From Thioclava indica (GTDB lineage: Bacteria; Pseudomonadota; Alphaproteobacteria; Rhodobacterales; Rhodobacteraceae), in contig NZ_AUNB01000009.1 in NCBI RefSeq assembly GCF_000714545.1, positions 31,040 to 95,039 on the forward strand: DNA of 64,000 bases, given 5' to 3'. Shown here piece after piece: positions 36,113-45,717 of the stretch (position 1 is the first letter of the stretch; every line of letters begins with the position of its first letter). A program made the translations under genes and the position numbers. A model generated the notes under the pieces. That model saw only the letters and a program-made list of their open reading frames with translations. It searched no databases and had not been told where the DNA came from.

Positions 36113-37906
36113 ATGACCGTTTCGTATCCGTCCCAATCGGATCTGAAACGAATGTTGAACCAACCCCACCTCTCAAAACGCGGCAACGTGTATCAATGGC
36201 GGCGTCGTTTGCGCCGACAATCCACAGGAATCGTCGATATCAAGCTCTCGCTGGGGACGACAGACCTGCGTTGCGCACATATCTTATCCCGCAGGATCAG
36301 TGCGGAAAGCGATATCGTCATGGAACAACTCACCAACCAACAGATCACGCCGGATATGGCGCGGCGCTGGCTTGCCAGTGTCATCACCAAAGAGCGGGCG
36401 AAGATCGAGAAGCTCAAACTGCTGCACCGTTTTGATTCCCGCGATCCCGCCGATGAACAGCGCCACGATCAGGCAACTGCAGACGCTTGGGCGCAGGTGA
36501 ATGCGGAGGGCCTGCACGGCGCGGCGTCGGATCATCCCTTGGTATCCTTGAATTTGGGCATCATCCGCGATGACCTCACCAGCGAAGCCCGCCAGAACAT
36601 CATTCAACGCGATTTCAAGGCGTTAACGGGTCATCCACGGCTTTCGGCCTTTGACCGTGCAAAGCTGATCTCCTTGCTGATCGCAGGAAAATCCGCAGCC
36701 TGGAACCGGCACGAAGATGCGTTGGCTGATATCGACACGGCGGCAGATGACCTTTGGGACGGTGCCTCTCAATTGCTTGCACCAGAGCTAGGGCCGCCAG
36801 CCGTTCCCCCGCTGCCGTGTCCTGAGGTGGACGCGGGCACCCTCGATCCCGACATCCAGGCGGTTGTGTCGCGCATGAACGAGATGAAGCGCAGCGAAGG
36901 CGTCGAGGAAAAGACCCTACGGCAGTATGAGAGCTTTGTGGGCCTGTTTACCACGCTGACAGGCATCGGCGACGTGCGCCAGATCCGCCAAACGGATGCC
37001 ACGGGGTTTCGCGCAGCGCTTTACAAGCTGCCGAAAAGCTGGGGGAAAAGCCCTGCTGACCGCAATGCATCCCGTGAAGAAATCATGGCCCGCGCCGCTA
37101 AACTACCGCCCGAGAAGGTTGGTTTGTCCATCGGCACGATCAACCGCCACCTTGAGCATATGGGCCAGATCGTTGAGTGGGCCTCGGATGAGGGCATTGC
37201 AGTCAATCCCAAGCTGAAACCCGGCAAACTGCGCCGCAAGGACACTGTGCGTGACTGCGATAAGAAACAAGCGTTCACCGAGGCAGAGCTGCGCCGCCTG
37301 TTCAAATCTCCGGTTTGGTCCGGATCAAAGTCTGAGTATCACCAATCCGATCCGGGCACGGACATTTACCGCAACGGCACCTACTGGACACCTTTGCTGG
37401 GTGCTCTCACAGGCGCACGCCGCGAAGAGGTCGCAGGCTTGGCCCCTGCCGATATTGTCGAGCGCGATGGCATCCCTTGCCTCAGCATTGAGGATTCCGA
37501 GTTGCGGCGGATCAAAAACATCTCGTCAAAACGGATCGTGCCGATCCACAGCCGTTTGATCGAGCTGGGGTTTCTTGATTTCGTGGAAGCCGCCCGCGCC
37601 AAAGGACAAGCCGACCTGTTCCCTGACCTGCGTGAACCTGCAACAGGCAAACACGGCCGCAAACTGGGCCGCCGGATGCGCCAAATCGTCGACAAGACCT
37701 TTGGCGCAGAGGGTGCAGGCCTGTCGTTTCACAGCCTGCGTCACTACGTTCAAGGCACGTTGGAGCATGTGCCTGAAGTCACGGACAAGGTGCTGCGCGA
37801 CATCGTCGGCCATGAGGGCAAAGACACCCATGAGCGCACATACAGCAAGCCCGCGCCGCCCGCTGTTTTGCAAGCGGCCATTGAACGCCTGCCGACTGTG
37901 ATCTGA
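36113..37906 (+). CDS. int: Tyrosine recombinase/integrase of the element
   Basis: About 597 residues. The N-terminal part (GNVYQWRRRLRRQ, SLGTTDLRCAHILSRRI) is the DUF6538-type arm-binding region of large alphaproteobacterial integrases; a SAM-like core-binding domain follows (about 280-400). The catalytic domain has Arg in TGARREEV, the HSLRH box, the GHEGKD histidine and the Tyr in ERTYSKP. It integrates and excises the element at the tRNA-Asn 3' end. The ATG at 36113 is preferred; an open frame begins at 36032 but has no better signal. A decayed relative lies at 43454-45176. Confidence 0.92.
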   Translation: MTVSYPSQSDLKRMLNQPHLSKRGNVYQWRRRLRRQSTGIVDIKLSLGTTDLRCAHILSRRISAESDIVMEQLTNQQITPDMARRWLASVITKERAKIEKLKLLHRFDSRDPADEQRHDQATADAWAQVNAEGLHGAASDHPLVSLNLGIIRDDLTSEARQNIIQRDFKALTGHPRLSAFDRAKLISLLIAGKSAAWNRHEDALADIDTAADDLWDGASQLLAPELGPPAVPPLPCPEVDAGTLDPDIQAVVSRMNEMKRSEGVEEKTLRQYESFVGLFTTLTGIGDVRQIRQTDATGFRAALYKLPKSWGKSPADRNASREEIMARAAKLPPEKVGLSIGTINRHLEHMGQIVEWASDEGIAVNPKLKPGKLRRKDTVRDCDKKQAFTEAELRRLFKSPVWSGSKSEYHQSDPGTDIYRNGTYWTPLLGALTGARREEVAGLAPADIVERDGIPCLSIEDSELRRIKNISSKRIVPIHSRLIELGFLDFVEAARAKGQADLFPDLREPATGKHGRKLGRRMRQIVDKTFGAEGAGLSFHSLRHYVQGTLEHVPEVTDKVLRDIVGHEGKDTHERTYSKPAPPAVLQAAIERLPTVI

Positions 37907-39592
37907 TCATCTCGCCGGCCCGTCAGACGTCGGGTCGGTGAGCGTATTTGCGTCCAGGATGCGGGTCAACTCCGCCCGCTGATCTGCCTCCATGTTCTCA
38001 CGCTGTTCGAGAACATAGGCGGCATCTGCTGCGATCTCTTCGCGTTCCTCCGCCAAAATACAGTCAATTGTGCGGCTGATCGATTGAGCCAGCGGGTCTA
38101 ACTTCGGCATTACGGGTCGCATGCGCTCCACAATCCGCCTACGCTCTTCTTTGGGTTTTGGCGCATTCGGTCCCCAACCGAACTTTCCATCGCTTGCTTC
38201 GGGTGCTGATATCCAGCGCAAAACGGCACCGCCAAGCAAATCGATACCTTCAACCAGCCTCTTTATCAAAGACACCGCCTTTGAAAGCTTCGCCTCTGCG
38301 GTCACAACGTTGGCCTCGACTTCCGCCAGCTCAACCTTTACCGCCGCCACCTCATCCTTTACATGATCTCTTTTCGCAGAAAGGCCTTCGACCTCTGCCT
38401 GCACAGAATATCGCTGCTTCTGTGCCTTTTCTGTCTCCGCCTTCACCGCCTGTAATTTTCCGGCCTCAACACCCGTCTCTGCCTTCACCTTCTGGAGCTT
38501 TTCCTTCGCCACCTGCGCTGCCTCAACACTTTTTGCTGACTCTTCTTCTATGGTGACGAGCGCAGTCTCGGCATCAGCCGTCTCCTTGCAGGCAGCAATC
38601 GCTGCCCGTTCCTCTTTTTTGCGGTGGCGCTCTGCCGCCGCTATTTCGCGTGTCGCTGCCGCATTCCTACGACGTGCCTCCTTTACCGCGCGCTTGCGCG
38701 ATTTCCGGATCGTGGCCTTGCCCGTGGTCCGTCCATCTTCGATCATCTCTTTGGCTTCAACATGCGCTGCATCAACAATCTCATTGGCCACCTCATAGCC
38801 CGCTGCCTGCTGATCCGCCCGCCATTCCGAAGGCGGGATATGTCGGCGCTTTTTCGGGATATCCTCGCCAGCCTCTTTTGCAACCCGCCGCGCCTCAGCC
38901 CTACGCTCCCCGCGTGCGATACCAAGCGCCGCAAATGCCTTTCCAGCCAAATCCTGCGCATGCTCATAGTTTTTCAAAAGCGGGTTCACCGAGGCCTGCA
39001 ACACCTTCTGCCGCCCGCGATTGGCAGTGACTTTCTCTGTCCAAACCGCTGTAACGAAATGGATGTGAAAAGCCTCCTCGTCATGGTGCGCATTAGCATA
39101 GCGCAACTGATCATCGGGGAAGTGTTTCAGCAGAAAGTCCATCGCCGTTTTCTTGAATGCCGCGACCTTTTCCGCGTCCCATTCGGCTTGGCCAGTCCCT
39201 CCAAACCATTCCTTGTTGACCGTAAGGATGCCCTCTCGCAAGGGACCGCCAGAACACCGCCGCCAAGGGTCGCTTTCCCCTTGGGCGATAAGAGCTGTGC
39301 GTTCAGCTTTACGGCCCTTCTTGCGCAAAGCCTCCATACGCTCACGGAAGTTGTCGCGTTTTGCCCCGGCGACCTCTGCTTTGATAGCTTCCTGCCATCT
39401 CGGCTCGCAATGCAGAACCTCATTCAGACCCGACGCATCCAGATCAACATGGGACAGGTCGCCACCGTTGCGATGATCATGCATATCAAAGCGGCCAAGG
39501 TTATCCGGATGCAGCCCTTGGAACCGCAGAACAATCGGCGGCTTTGGAGCGTTGACGGGTTGGGGATTGTCAAATTTGGAATGCACGGACAT
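37907..39592 (-). CDS. mob: MobV-family relaxase (Mob_Pre)
   Basis: About 561 residues. Relaxase motifs are visible: MHDHR...DLSHVDLDASGLNEVL (residues ~37-60) corresponds to the HNxR/NxDIDxxRTxLN motif of MobV, and HHDEEAFHIHF (near residue 165) to the three-histidine metal motif HxDExxPHxH. Residues ~320-460 are a long Lys/Glu/Ala-rich coiled coil. It should nick at an oriT and pilot the strand through a helper conjugation system. The start at 39592 has GAGG 7-8 bases upstream. It converges tail-to-tail with the integrase, with the two stops adjacent. MobV relaxases are best known from Firmicutes and Bacteroidetes plasmids, so this is a less common setting. Confidence 0.85.
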   Translation of the reverse strand: MSVHSKFDNPQPVNAPKPPIVLRFQGLHPDNLGRFDMHDHRNGGDLSHVDLDASGLNEVLHCEPRWQEAIKAEVAGAKRDNFRERMEALRKKGRKAERTALIAQGESDPWRRCSGGPLREGILTVNKEWFGGTGQAEWDAEKVAAFKKTAMDFLLKHFPDDQLRYANAHHDEEAFHIHFVTAVWTEKVTANRGRQKVLQASVNPLLKNYEHAQDLAGKAFAALGIARGERRAEARRVAKEAGEDIPKKRRHIPPSEWRADQQAAGYEVANEIVDAAHVEAKEMIEDGRTTGKATIRKSRKRAVKEARRRNAAATREIAAAERHRKKEERAAIAACKETADAETALVTIEEESAKSVEAAQVAKEKLQKVKAETGVEAGKLQAVKAETEKAQKQRYSVQAEVEGLSAKRDHVKDEVAAVKVELAEVEANVVTAEAKLSKAVSLIKRLVEGIDLLGGAVLRWISAPEASDGKFGWGPNAPKPKEERRRIVERMRPVMPKLDPLAQSISRTIDCILAEEREEIAADAAYVLEQRENMEADQRAELTRILDANTLTDPTSDGPAR

Positions 39593-40429
39593 AGTCGACC
39601 TCGGGATACCTGCTTTCCCCAAGGATACCCGACGCCCCCGAAAATCCCGGCACAGGTCGCCGAGGTTTTCTGTGGATTGCGCATCACGAACCCGTGAAAA
39701 TCGCCTCTTCGCTAATCACTAGACATGTTGCGATCCGGGCAAGCCCTCCCCACAACATGACGTTCGCTCAGGGGATACCCCCGAGACCCCTTCTCGTCAG
39801 ATCCGTCCGGGCCAAGCCCTTCCTGATCCTCCTGCGACCAGCAGCCTGCTGGACCCGTGGCGTTATGCGAAATTGTTTTTCTTACAACGCGATGACGACG
39901 GGTTCATGCTATTCGCATTGAGCCGTCGCTTATCACGTCACGAACGGCCCTCAGCCGCCATCGATCGATTGCACCAGATGTTGCAACAGCATCCCGCTTT
40001 GCGGACATCGGCTTCCGTCATCAGTGCTTCTACCGTCAGCGGAAGATCCAAGAGGTATTTAGATGGAACGCGAACCCAAACTTGTCATTTCCAGCGCGTT
40101 GTTAAGGATGGCGTACCTTTCAAGGTGGATGCGGCCCTGCATCCTAACCAAATGTTCACAGAACGAACGGCAGGCCAGCTTCCGCTCGATGGGCACATTC
40201 AAAATAAGCCACCGATCACTTTATGGGCGACCCCAAGGGTAAGTGTCAAAACTTATGCCAGCCCATCCAGATCGAAATTCCATTCAGCCCACGAAAGTGG
40301 CCGACATTAATATTTATTTGACAGTCAATTGAAGATCTGGCGCATGTTTGATTCGAAAAGTTTTCAGATCGAGCCAGCAAAGGCTAAAGGAGATACACCC
40401 AAGGATGCTTATGAGAGGGCAACGTGGCT
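39593..40429. other. Non-coding stretch upstream of the relaxase; oriT candidate
   Basis: No convincing gene: a 145-codon frame at 39873-40310 lacks family resemblance or a ribosome-binding site. An inverted repeat CATGTTG (39724-39730) with CAACATG (39753-39759) and a palindromic GGGGATACCCC (39771-39781) lie 130-190 bp before the relaxase start. Origins of transfer commonly sit here, but no nick-site consensus was recognised. Confidence 0.3.
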
Positions 40430-41533
40430 TCAGCTAAAGCTCAAGACATCCTTGTGCATATCTTTTTCAAGATCTTTAGGAAGCCTGCATGCCTCAACAA
40501 AATAGGATATTGCGGATGTTGTAAACTGCGCCAGCCGATCGTTACGCTTTAAGCGAGCCTTGAGAGGCTTATCAAAATCCGAGTTGTGCGCAACAAGTTG
40601 ACGAATTGATAGCTCCCTACACATGTGCGAACACTCGAATATATCGTTCGGCGAGGAGATTATTAGGCCCGCGAAATTCACGAAGCGGCTCCACCCAGGA
40701 AACTCCTGAAGATCCACAGATGTTTCTCCAGACATCCCTGCACGCTGCGAGCTCTCAAGAATAGCTTGTCTGATAACGTATGACTCATGCCCTCCCCAGA
40801 CGTATAGCCGCAGCGCGTCTTCGAAGTTTTCGCGCCGCATGCTTGGACTGTAGATTCTTCTGAAATCCCGTCCCATGCGAGACCAAAGTACAAACATGTA
40901 AGAGAGAGCGTCGAACGCAATCGCTCTATGGGCGGGCTTTCCAGGATCGAAATACCCCTTATTCTTTCTTACCTCGCTCAAAATTTTGCGGAAAGATTGT
41001 TCAGGGCTGTGTGAAAGGGGTACTACATCTCGACAAAGGCTAAACAGCGTTTTTGACCAAGCGTTTTTATCAAACGCATCGTAAACCTGATCCCAGCGAT
41101 CAAGTGAGGATTGGTAGCAGGTGTCCGTGTTGAAATCTTGCGCAACGGTTTGGCCGAGATCTACGAAGGATTTTTCATCGTGAAGATCAACATCCACTTT
41201 TAATGCAGATATTCTATGGTTGAAAACTGCTGGCTTTCCGGTGATAACGAACGCCGCATCGACTCCAGTGTACTTCATTAATCCAGACGCCCAAAATGCC
41301 CGAGCGATTGCGCTAAGCCTGCTGCTACTTTTGCAGTCAAATATTATTCTTCTTAAACTTCCATCTGAGACATTTTCAATTCCCAATACGTCAATATCTG
41401 TGAGAACTTCAGGTTTGTTCGTGAGGTCTGACGCTGTATTCACCACAACCTCTAAACACGGAAAATACCCCTGCGCGAGGCAATACCTAAGCGCCAGCTG
41501 CTTTTGGTGCCTGTCCTTGTCATACTTTCCCAT
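40430..41533 (-). CDS. PD-(D/E)XK-like nuclease, second gene of cargo module
   Basis: 367 residues, unrecognised as a family. The N-terminal ~110 residues have the layout of a restriction-endonuclease fold: a helix (DRHQKQLALRYCLAQGYFP), Glu28, then TDIDVLG with Asp48, a turn, and RRIIFDCKSS with Asp66-Cys-Lys68, matching D-x(n)-(D/E)-x-K. The following strand AAFVITGKP also fits that fold. The remaining ~250 residues are mostly helical with no motif I know. The start ATG overlaps the stop of the upstream gene by one base (TGATG), so the two are co-translated. GC content is lower than the host's. Nuclease activity is inferred from the motif only; a DNA-targeting defence or element-stability role is plausible. 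Confidence 0.65.
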   Translation of the reverse strand: MGKYDKDRHQKQLALRYCLAQGYFPCLEVVVNTASDLTNKPEVLTDIDVLGIENVSDGSLRRIIFDCKSSSRLSAIARAFWASGLMKYTGVDAAFVITGKPAVFNHRISALKVDVDLHDEKSFVDLGQTVAQDFNTDTCYQSSLDRWDQVYDAFDKNAWSKTLFSLCRDVVPLSHSPEQSFRKILSEVRKNKGYFDPGKPAHRAIAFDALSYMFVLWSRMGRDFRRIYSPSMRRENFEDALRLYVWGGHESYVIRQAILESSQRAGMSGETSVDLQEFPGWSRFVNFAGLIISSPNDIFECSHMCRELSIRQLVAHNSDFDKPLKARLKRNDRLAQFTTSAISYFVEACRLPKDLEKDMHKDVLSFS

Positions 41534-42807
41534 CAGTCGAACTTCAGCATCAGTTGAGTATACTCTTCAATAGCTTGGGGGTCTGTTATATCTTTTTGAC
41601 GCCGCTTCAAATCTGCCGAAGCTACTATAGATTGAATGTAGGTCTCATCTTTCGAAAGGGCAATTCTTGCATCTTGATTGATTTCCATATTTGACACCTC
41701 CCCGCTTCGAAGGACGTCTATTGCAAGGTTTAGAGCTGCTTCATTTTCCGGCGTTCGGTTTAGTCGAAGCTGCCACATACCACTGGATACTTCATGCAAG
41801 AAAGCCACTCGCATAGCTACCAGATTTTGATATTGTGATGATGCTTCCGAATTAGACCTAAGAAACCCCTTGTCTCGCAGCGATCTGAGTATAGCGAGCG
41901 GATATTTAATTTTATAAGCATCCGCGAGAAGCTGTCCTTTTCGGACTGCCGAAACCAATGCCATGGCTCGCTCGTAGATTTCTCTATTGGCTGCGTTTAG
42001 CCGAGCAGCGCCTGGCTTTGGGGTGAATACAAATGATTCTCGCCTGCCCCCAAAGGAGATCGTCGGCGGCTTAATCATACCCTCGCTCGTGAGTTTGGTC
42101 AGAAGTTGTGACTCGGTCTGAGAAAGAGGAGAACCCCCAATTCCTCCAGTGCCAAGAGCTAAGGAAAGAGGCCAGCCTTGGTTCGCTTTCACTTTGTCGA
42201 GGACCGAAGTTAAAGCCGGTGCTCCAACAGCAGCAACCGTATCCACTAATCCATCAAGGTTATCGGCGTAATAGAATGGACTAATCAGAATACTTTTTCC
42301 GCGCGCTGTTTGTTCCGATAGCATGCCGGCGGCTGAGCCAAAGTCAAGGCATCTACTGAAGACTTGAGCGTCAATTCCACTTTTCGCCTGAAAAGAATGC
42401 TTGTTCTGCGGTGCGTCGCGCAAAGACTTCAGAATTGAAAGGGTGGCTTGTTCATGCTCATTCAGAGAAAGCTCGCTTTTCGAAAAGTCTCCCAGGCCAG
42501 AATATACATCGTCAAATAGAGGTATGTTTGGAATAACTTTCTCAATTGTGCGTCCCGAGGTGACCAATCGGATGAATTCCACCTCCTCAAGAATTTCCAA
42601 GGTTGGTCTTAGGGAGTATGACGGTATGCTCATGAAGTGATCGGAAACTTTCCGCAATACCTCATAGTCGATGACCCCCAATCCTTTTATATGGACAGCG
42701 AGAGTTGCTGCCATTCCAAGAATGGGGAGTTGATCGTACTCAGTGATATTTATTGCCCCGAGGCCTGAATGTAGGTCATAGGCAAACTCGGCCACTTCTT
42801 TCGTCAT
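41533..42807 (-). CDS. Unknown winged-helix-like protein, first gene of cargo module
   Basis: 424 residues with no recognised family. It is mostly helical. Segments such as LRPTLEILEEVEFIRLVTSGRTIEKV (residues ~67-92), SQTESQLLTKLTSEGMIKPPTISFGGRRESFVFTP (~228-262) and ADAYKIKYPLAILRSLRDKGFLR (~293-315) each look like a helix-turn-helix followed by a beta wing, so several winged-helix modules in series are likely. No Walker, protease or nuclease motif is seen. It is translationally coupled to the downstream nuclease-like gene. It could sense or bind nucleic acid for the nuclease partner; that is inference. The start is by the first ATG after a GGGTTGCAG region. Confidence 0.6.
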   Translation of the reverse strand: MTKEVAEFAYDLHSGLGAINITEYDQLPILGMAATLAVHIKGLGVIDYEVLRKVSDHFMSIPSYSLRPTLEILEEVEFIRLVTSGRTIEKVIPNIPLFDDVYSGLGDFSKSELSLNEHEQATLSILKSLRDAPQNKHSFQAKSGIDAQVFSRCLDFGSAAGMLSEQTARGKSILISPFYYADNLDGLVDTVAAVGAPALTSVLDKVKANQGWPLSLALGTGGIGGSPLSQTESQLLTKLTSEGMIKPPTISFGGRRESFVFTPKPGAARLNAANREIYERAMALVSAVRKGQLLADAYKIKYPLAILRSLRDKGFLRSNSEASSQYQNLVAMRVAFLHEVSSGMWQLRLNRTPENEAALNLAIDVLRSGEVSNMEINQDARIALSKDETYIQSIVASADLKRRQKDITDPQAIEEYTQLMLKFD

Positions 42808-43453
42808 GCTGCAACCCTCGACTGCTAATGCAGATAGCTAACCGGCGCATGGGTTGAGTGTCAAACGGCTTCATGGCTTAAAAATCGGTTCGGTCCGCTT
42901 GACCGTATAGTGCGGCCTACGGCGCACCAAATACCAATGAAAGAGTTCAATTTTCTGGCCGCGGAGCCGATCGTACCAGATCCTCGGTCTTAAACCTCCT
43001 GAATTGAATTTTTTGCGTTGTAAAATGGGTTCGTTCGTGTTCGCGGTGAACGCCCGCAAGCCAACCTCAATGCCGAGCACCTCTATCCTTGCGAGGCAAG
43101 CTTGACGGTATGTCCGCTTCCGTAGTGGATCTCAGGTGGGTTCGCGCTTGCAGCCAACTTCCGCTTCCTGCCCACCTTGCCCGCCTCAGTTGCGTGAGAA
43201 ACGGATATACGCTATAAAGTGCTACATCATACTGCGGCATCATCCACGGCTACGTTGCGGTCATATCTATATTTTTCAATGACTTACAAAGGCATTGAAG
43301 ATGGCTCCGATCCCTACCGCCGGAGCCAAATTATCCCGCAAGCCTTTGAAAAGGTAGAGAAACGGTGTTTTTGGCGCTCACAGTGTAGCACAGCACTGTA
43401 GCACAAGACTCTACCTCATATCTTGGTCGTCTCCGAACACGGAGCCTGACTTC
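42808..43453. other. Right end of the element and flank; no gene seen
   Basis: It contains the attR core at 43308-43328. A 69-codon minus frame at 42871-43080 has no recognisable features. The 125 bp after attR lead into the decayed second integrase and probably contain its old promoter. Confidence 0.5.
43308..43328 (+). repeat. Right attachment core (attR)
   Basis: A perfect 21-bp copy of the tRNA-Asn 3' end (35998-36018). It is followed by AAATTATCCCG, whereas the tRNA is followed by TTTTCAACG, so identity stops exactly at the end of the core. Confidence 0.9.
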
Positions 43454-45176
43454 ATGGCGACTTCTCAATATTTCCTCCGGCGCGGAGGCATCTGGACCTG
43501 GCGCCGTCGCTGGCCGGGGTTTTCCACAAAAATCGGCCACTTACAGCTCTCTTTACGGACCACAGACTGCTCTATTGCGCGTATGATTGCCAGTAGGCTG
43601 ACCTATGAGAGCAACAGAATATTCGATGCCATCAAACTTGGGGAACTGCCCCCCGACCAAGCGAAGACCTGGTTGGAAAGCGTGGTTCGCACCAAATTGG
43701 TGCGGATCGAGCGGCAGCGCCGGATCGCCCAACTTGATCCGGTTGGCGCAAGCGAAGAGGATCGTTGTCTCGACTGGGGCACCGCACATGCTTGGCACCT
43801 GATGGCGCGTCGGGGCTTGAGTCGCACGGTCTCTGGCCGTGAGGCGGAGAGCTTCAAGGCTGAGGGTGCAAGTTCGGGCGAGCTTGCCGGGCTTGCAACA
43901 ATGCTTGATCTGCTCAGCCGGGATCTCGGCTCCGACAGCGGCGTTCGCAAAATGATCGCACAGGCCCGCGATGCCATCCCCGGCGCTATTGCGACCGGCC
44001 ACGCTCCATCGGCCGAGACCATCCTGCAGCTGCGACAGCTCTTGCTTGCGGGTAAGGCCGCCGCCTGGCAGGCCGCCGAGACCATGCTCGATCCGCATCG
44101 GGACTGGGCCGTCCGGTTTGCGAAACACCTTGCCGAGGGGCCGCGCCTGCCCGCGCCATTTGGCGCCCCTTCCCCGCATGATCAAGGAAATCGGCCCCCG
44201 GCCGACTCCCCGCCCCTGCCCGCGCCGTGACCCGCATCGAGAGGATCACCGAGATTGACCAGCGCCACCTGAAATACTACAAATCCATCCTGCAGCGTTT
44301 GCCGAAATCCTATGGTAAGAGCGCGAAAGATGCCGAGCGGACGATCAATAGTGCTTGCCCGCGCGGCGCAGCTTCCGCTTGGGAAGATCGGCCTGTCGCC
44401 GATCACGATCAATGGACATCTCGACCGGTTTTCCCTGATGCTGCGCTATGCGCGCTCGGAACAGCTTGCGATCGCGCCCGATATCCAGCTGGACCTGCTC
44501 CGCGTGCCCGAGACCAAGCGCGCGCGACAAACGTGACGCCTTTGCACCCTCCGAGCTGACGCGGGTGTTCGCGCATCCGATCTGGACCGGCTGCAACAAT
44601 TCGAAACGGCGCCACCAAGCCGGTAAGCTGATCCTGAAAGACGGACTCTATTGGATCCCGCTCATGGCGGCCTATTCCGGTGCCAGACGCGAAGAAGTCG
44701 CGGCACTCATACCAGAGGATTTCGAAATCATCGACGGCGTCGCCTGCTACCAACTGCGCGACAACGCCTTTCGCTCGGTCAAGACCTTCTCGTCGGAGCG
44801 AACCGTGCCGATTCACGATCACTTGGTCGAACTCGGCCTGCTCGATCACGTTGCTCGGATGCGCAAGCGCAAGGAACGCGCGATCTTTCCCGAACTGGTT
44901 CCGGCAAATGACAGCAACTCCTTCGGCGACCGCATTTTCTACAACTGGTCGAAGGCGCTTAAGATCCAGCTGGACGGCAACCCTGCCAAGTTGTGCTTTC
45001 ACTCGTTCAGGCACTTCGTCATCACTAAGCTCAAGAGCGAGAAGGACATCTCGGCAAAGGAGCGCCGCGATCTCGTGGGGCATGTCGGCTTGGATGCCCA
45101 TGACGAGGTCTATGATAAGGCGACCCCAATGCCGGACATGAAGAAGGTCGTGGATCGGCTGCCACGGCTGTTTTGA
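43454..45176 (+). pseudogene. Frameshifted second tyrosine integrase
   Basis: The frame at 43454-44230 encodes the DUF6538-type N-terminus (GGIWTWRRRWPGF, LSLRTTDCSIARMIASRL). The core-binding domain then continues in other frames (44227-44350: ITEIDQRHLKYYKSILQRLPKSYGKSAKDAERT; 44312-44536: GLSPITINGHLDRFSLMLRYA). The catalytic domain lies in a third frame from about 44540 to 45176, with SGARREEVAAL, HSFRHFVI and GHVGLDAHDEVYDKA. At least three frameshifts therefore break one gene. It is a divergent relative of the intact integrase at 36113 and sits in the same position relative to an att core, so it is the remnant of another element once inserted in the same tRNA-Asn. Confidence 0.88.
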
Positions 45177-45717
45177 GCACAAAAGGGGTGCCCTTGCGGC
45201 CGAAGGGGCGTGGATGACATGAGCAGAGACGATCCTGGCCGGGCGGCGCGTCATGACCAGCTTACTTCGGGACGAATGATTGAGGGGTTGCAGTATCATG
45301 AAATAGCAGCGGCTGATCGGTTTGGGCCTATCGTGTCGATCGATATTAAGGGCGTAGAGCAGTCATTCGCTGCATGTGCGCGATCATTGATTCCCATAGT
45401 GAAAAGCCGACATTCACCTCCCTGCCTGGCCGTAGCTTTTGCCGCGCCATGCACCAAGGGCAGCAATGCGCAGATAGTGACCTTTGCAGAGTCTGGAACC
45501 TTCGTGTTTATCGCTTCGAACGGCCCTAAGCATGCGTAATTTGCAAGAACCGGACGTCTCCAGAACCGAGAGGTCGGAGAACGGGGGGCACATGTAAATC
45601 CCATATATGCGCATTGAACGTGCGTTTGTCGCCGAGCAGCTGGTAGGTCCGATTCACTTCATTCTAGAAGCGGCTCATTGCAACCATAGCGCCCTCCTTA
45701 GTGCCATTTGCCCTGAA
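45177..45717. other. Decayed island sequence, no gene seen
   Basis: Short frames occur (for example 45210-45539) but none shows family resemblance, a ribosome-binding site or consistent codon use. Probably degraded cargo of the older element. Confidence 0.4.

Larger units (their letters stand above)
36019..43328. mobile_element. Integrative mobilizable element in tRNA-Asn (about 7.3 kb)
   Basis: The element is delimited by a 21-bp perfect direct repeat of the tRNA end. It has an integrase next to attL reading inward, a MobV-family relaxase convergent with it, and at the right a two-gene cargo of lower GC content than the host. There is no type IV secretion, replication or phage structural gene, so it must borrow a conjugative machine: an integrative mobilizable element rather than an ICE or prophage. 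No transposase or inactivated gene is seen inside, so it may be functional. Confidence 0.85.

Noticed and set aside
39873..40310. 145-codon frame inside the mobilizable element
   Set aside because: No family resemblance, no start signal and composition like non-coding sequence; kept only as part of the oriT-candidate region.
45210..45539. 110-codon frame in the decayed island
   Set aside because: No recognisable domain and competing frames on the other strand; treated as degraded sequence.
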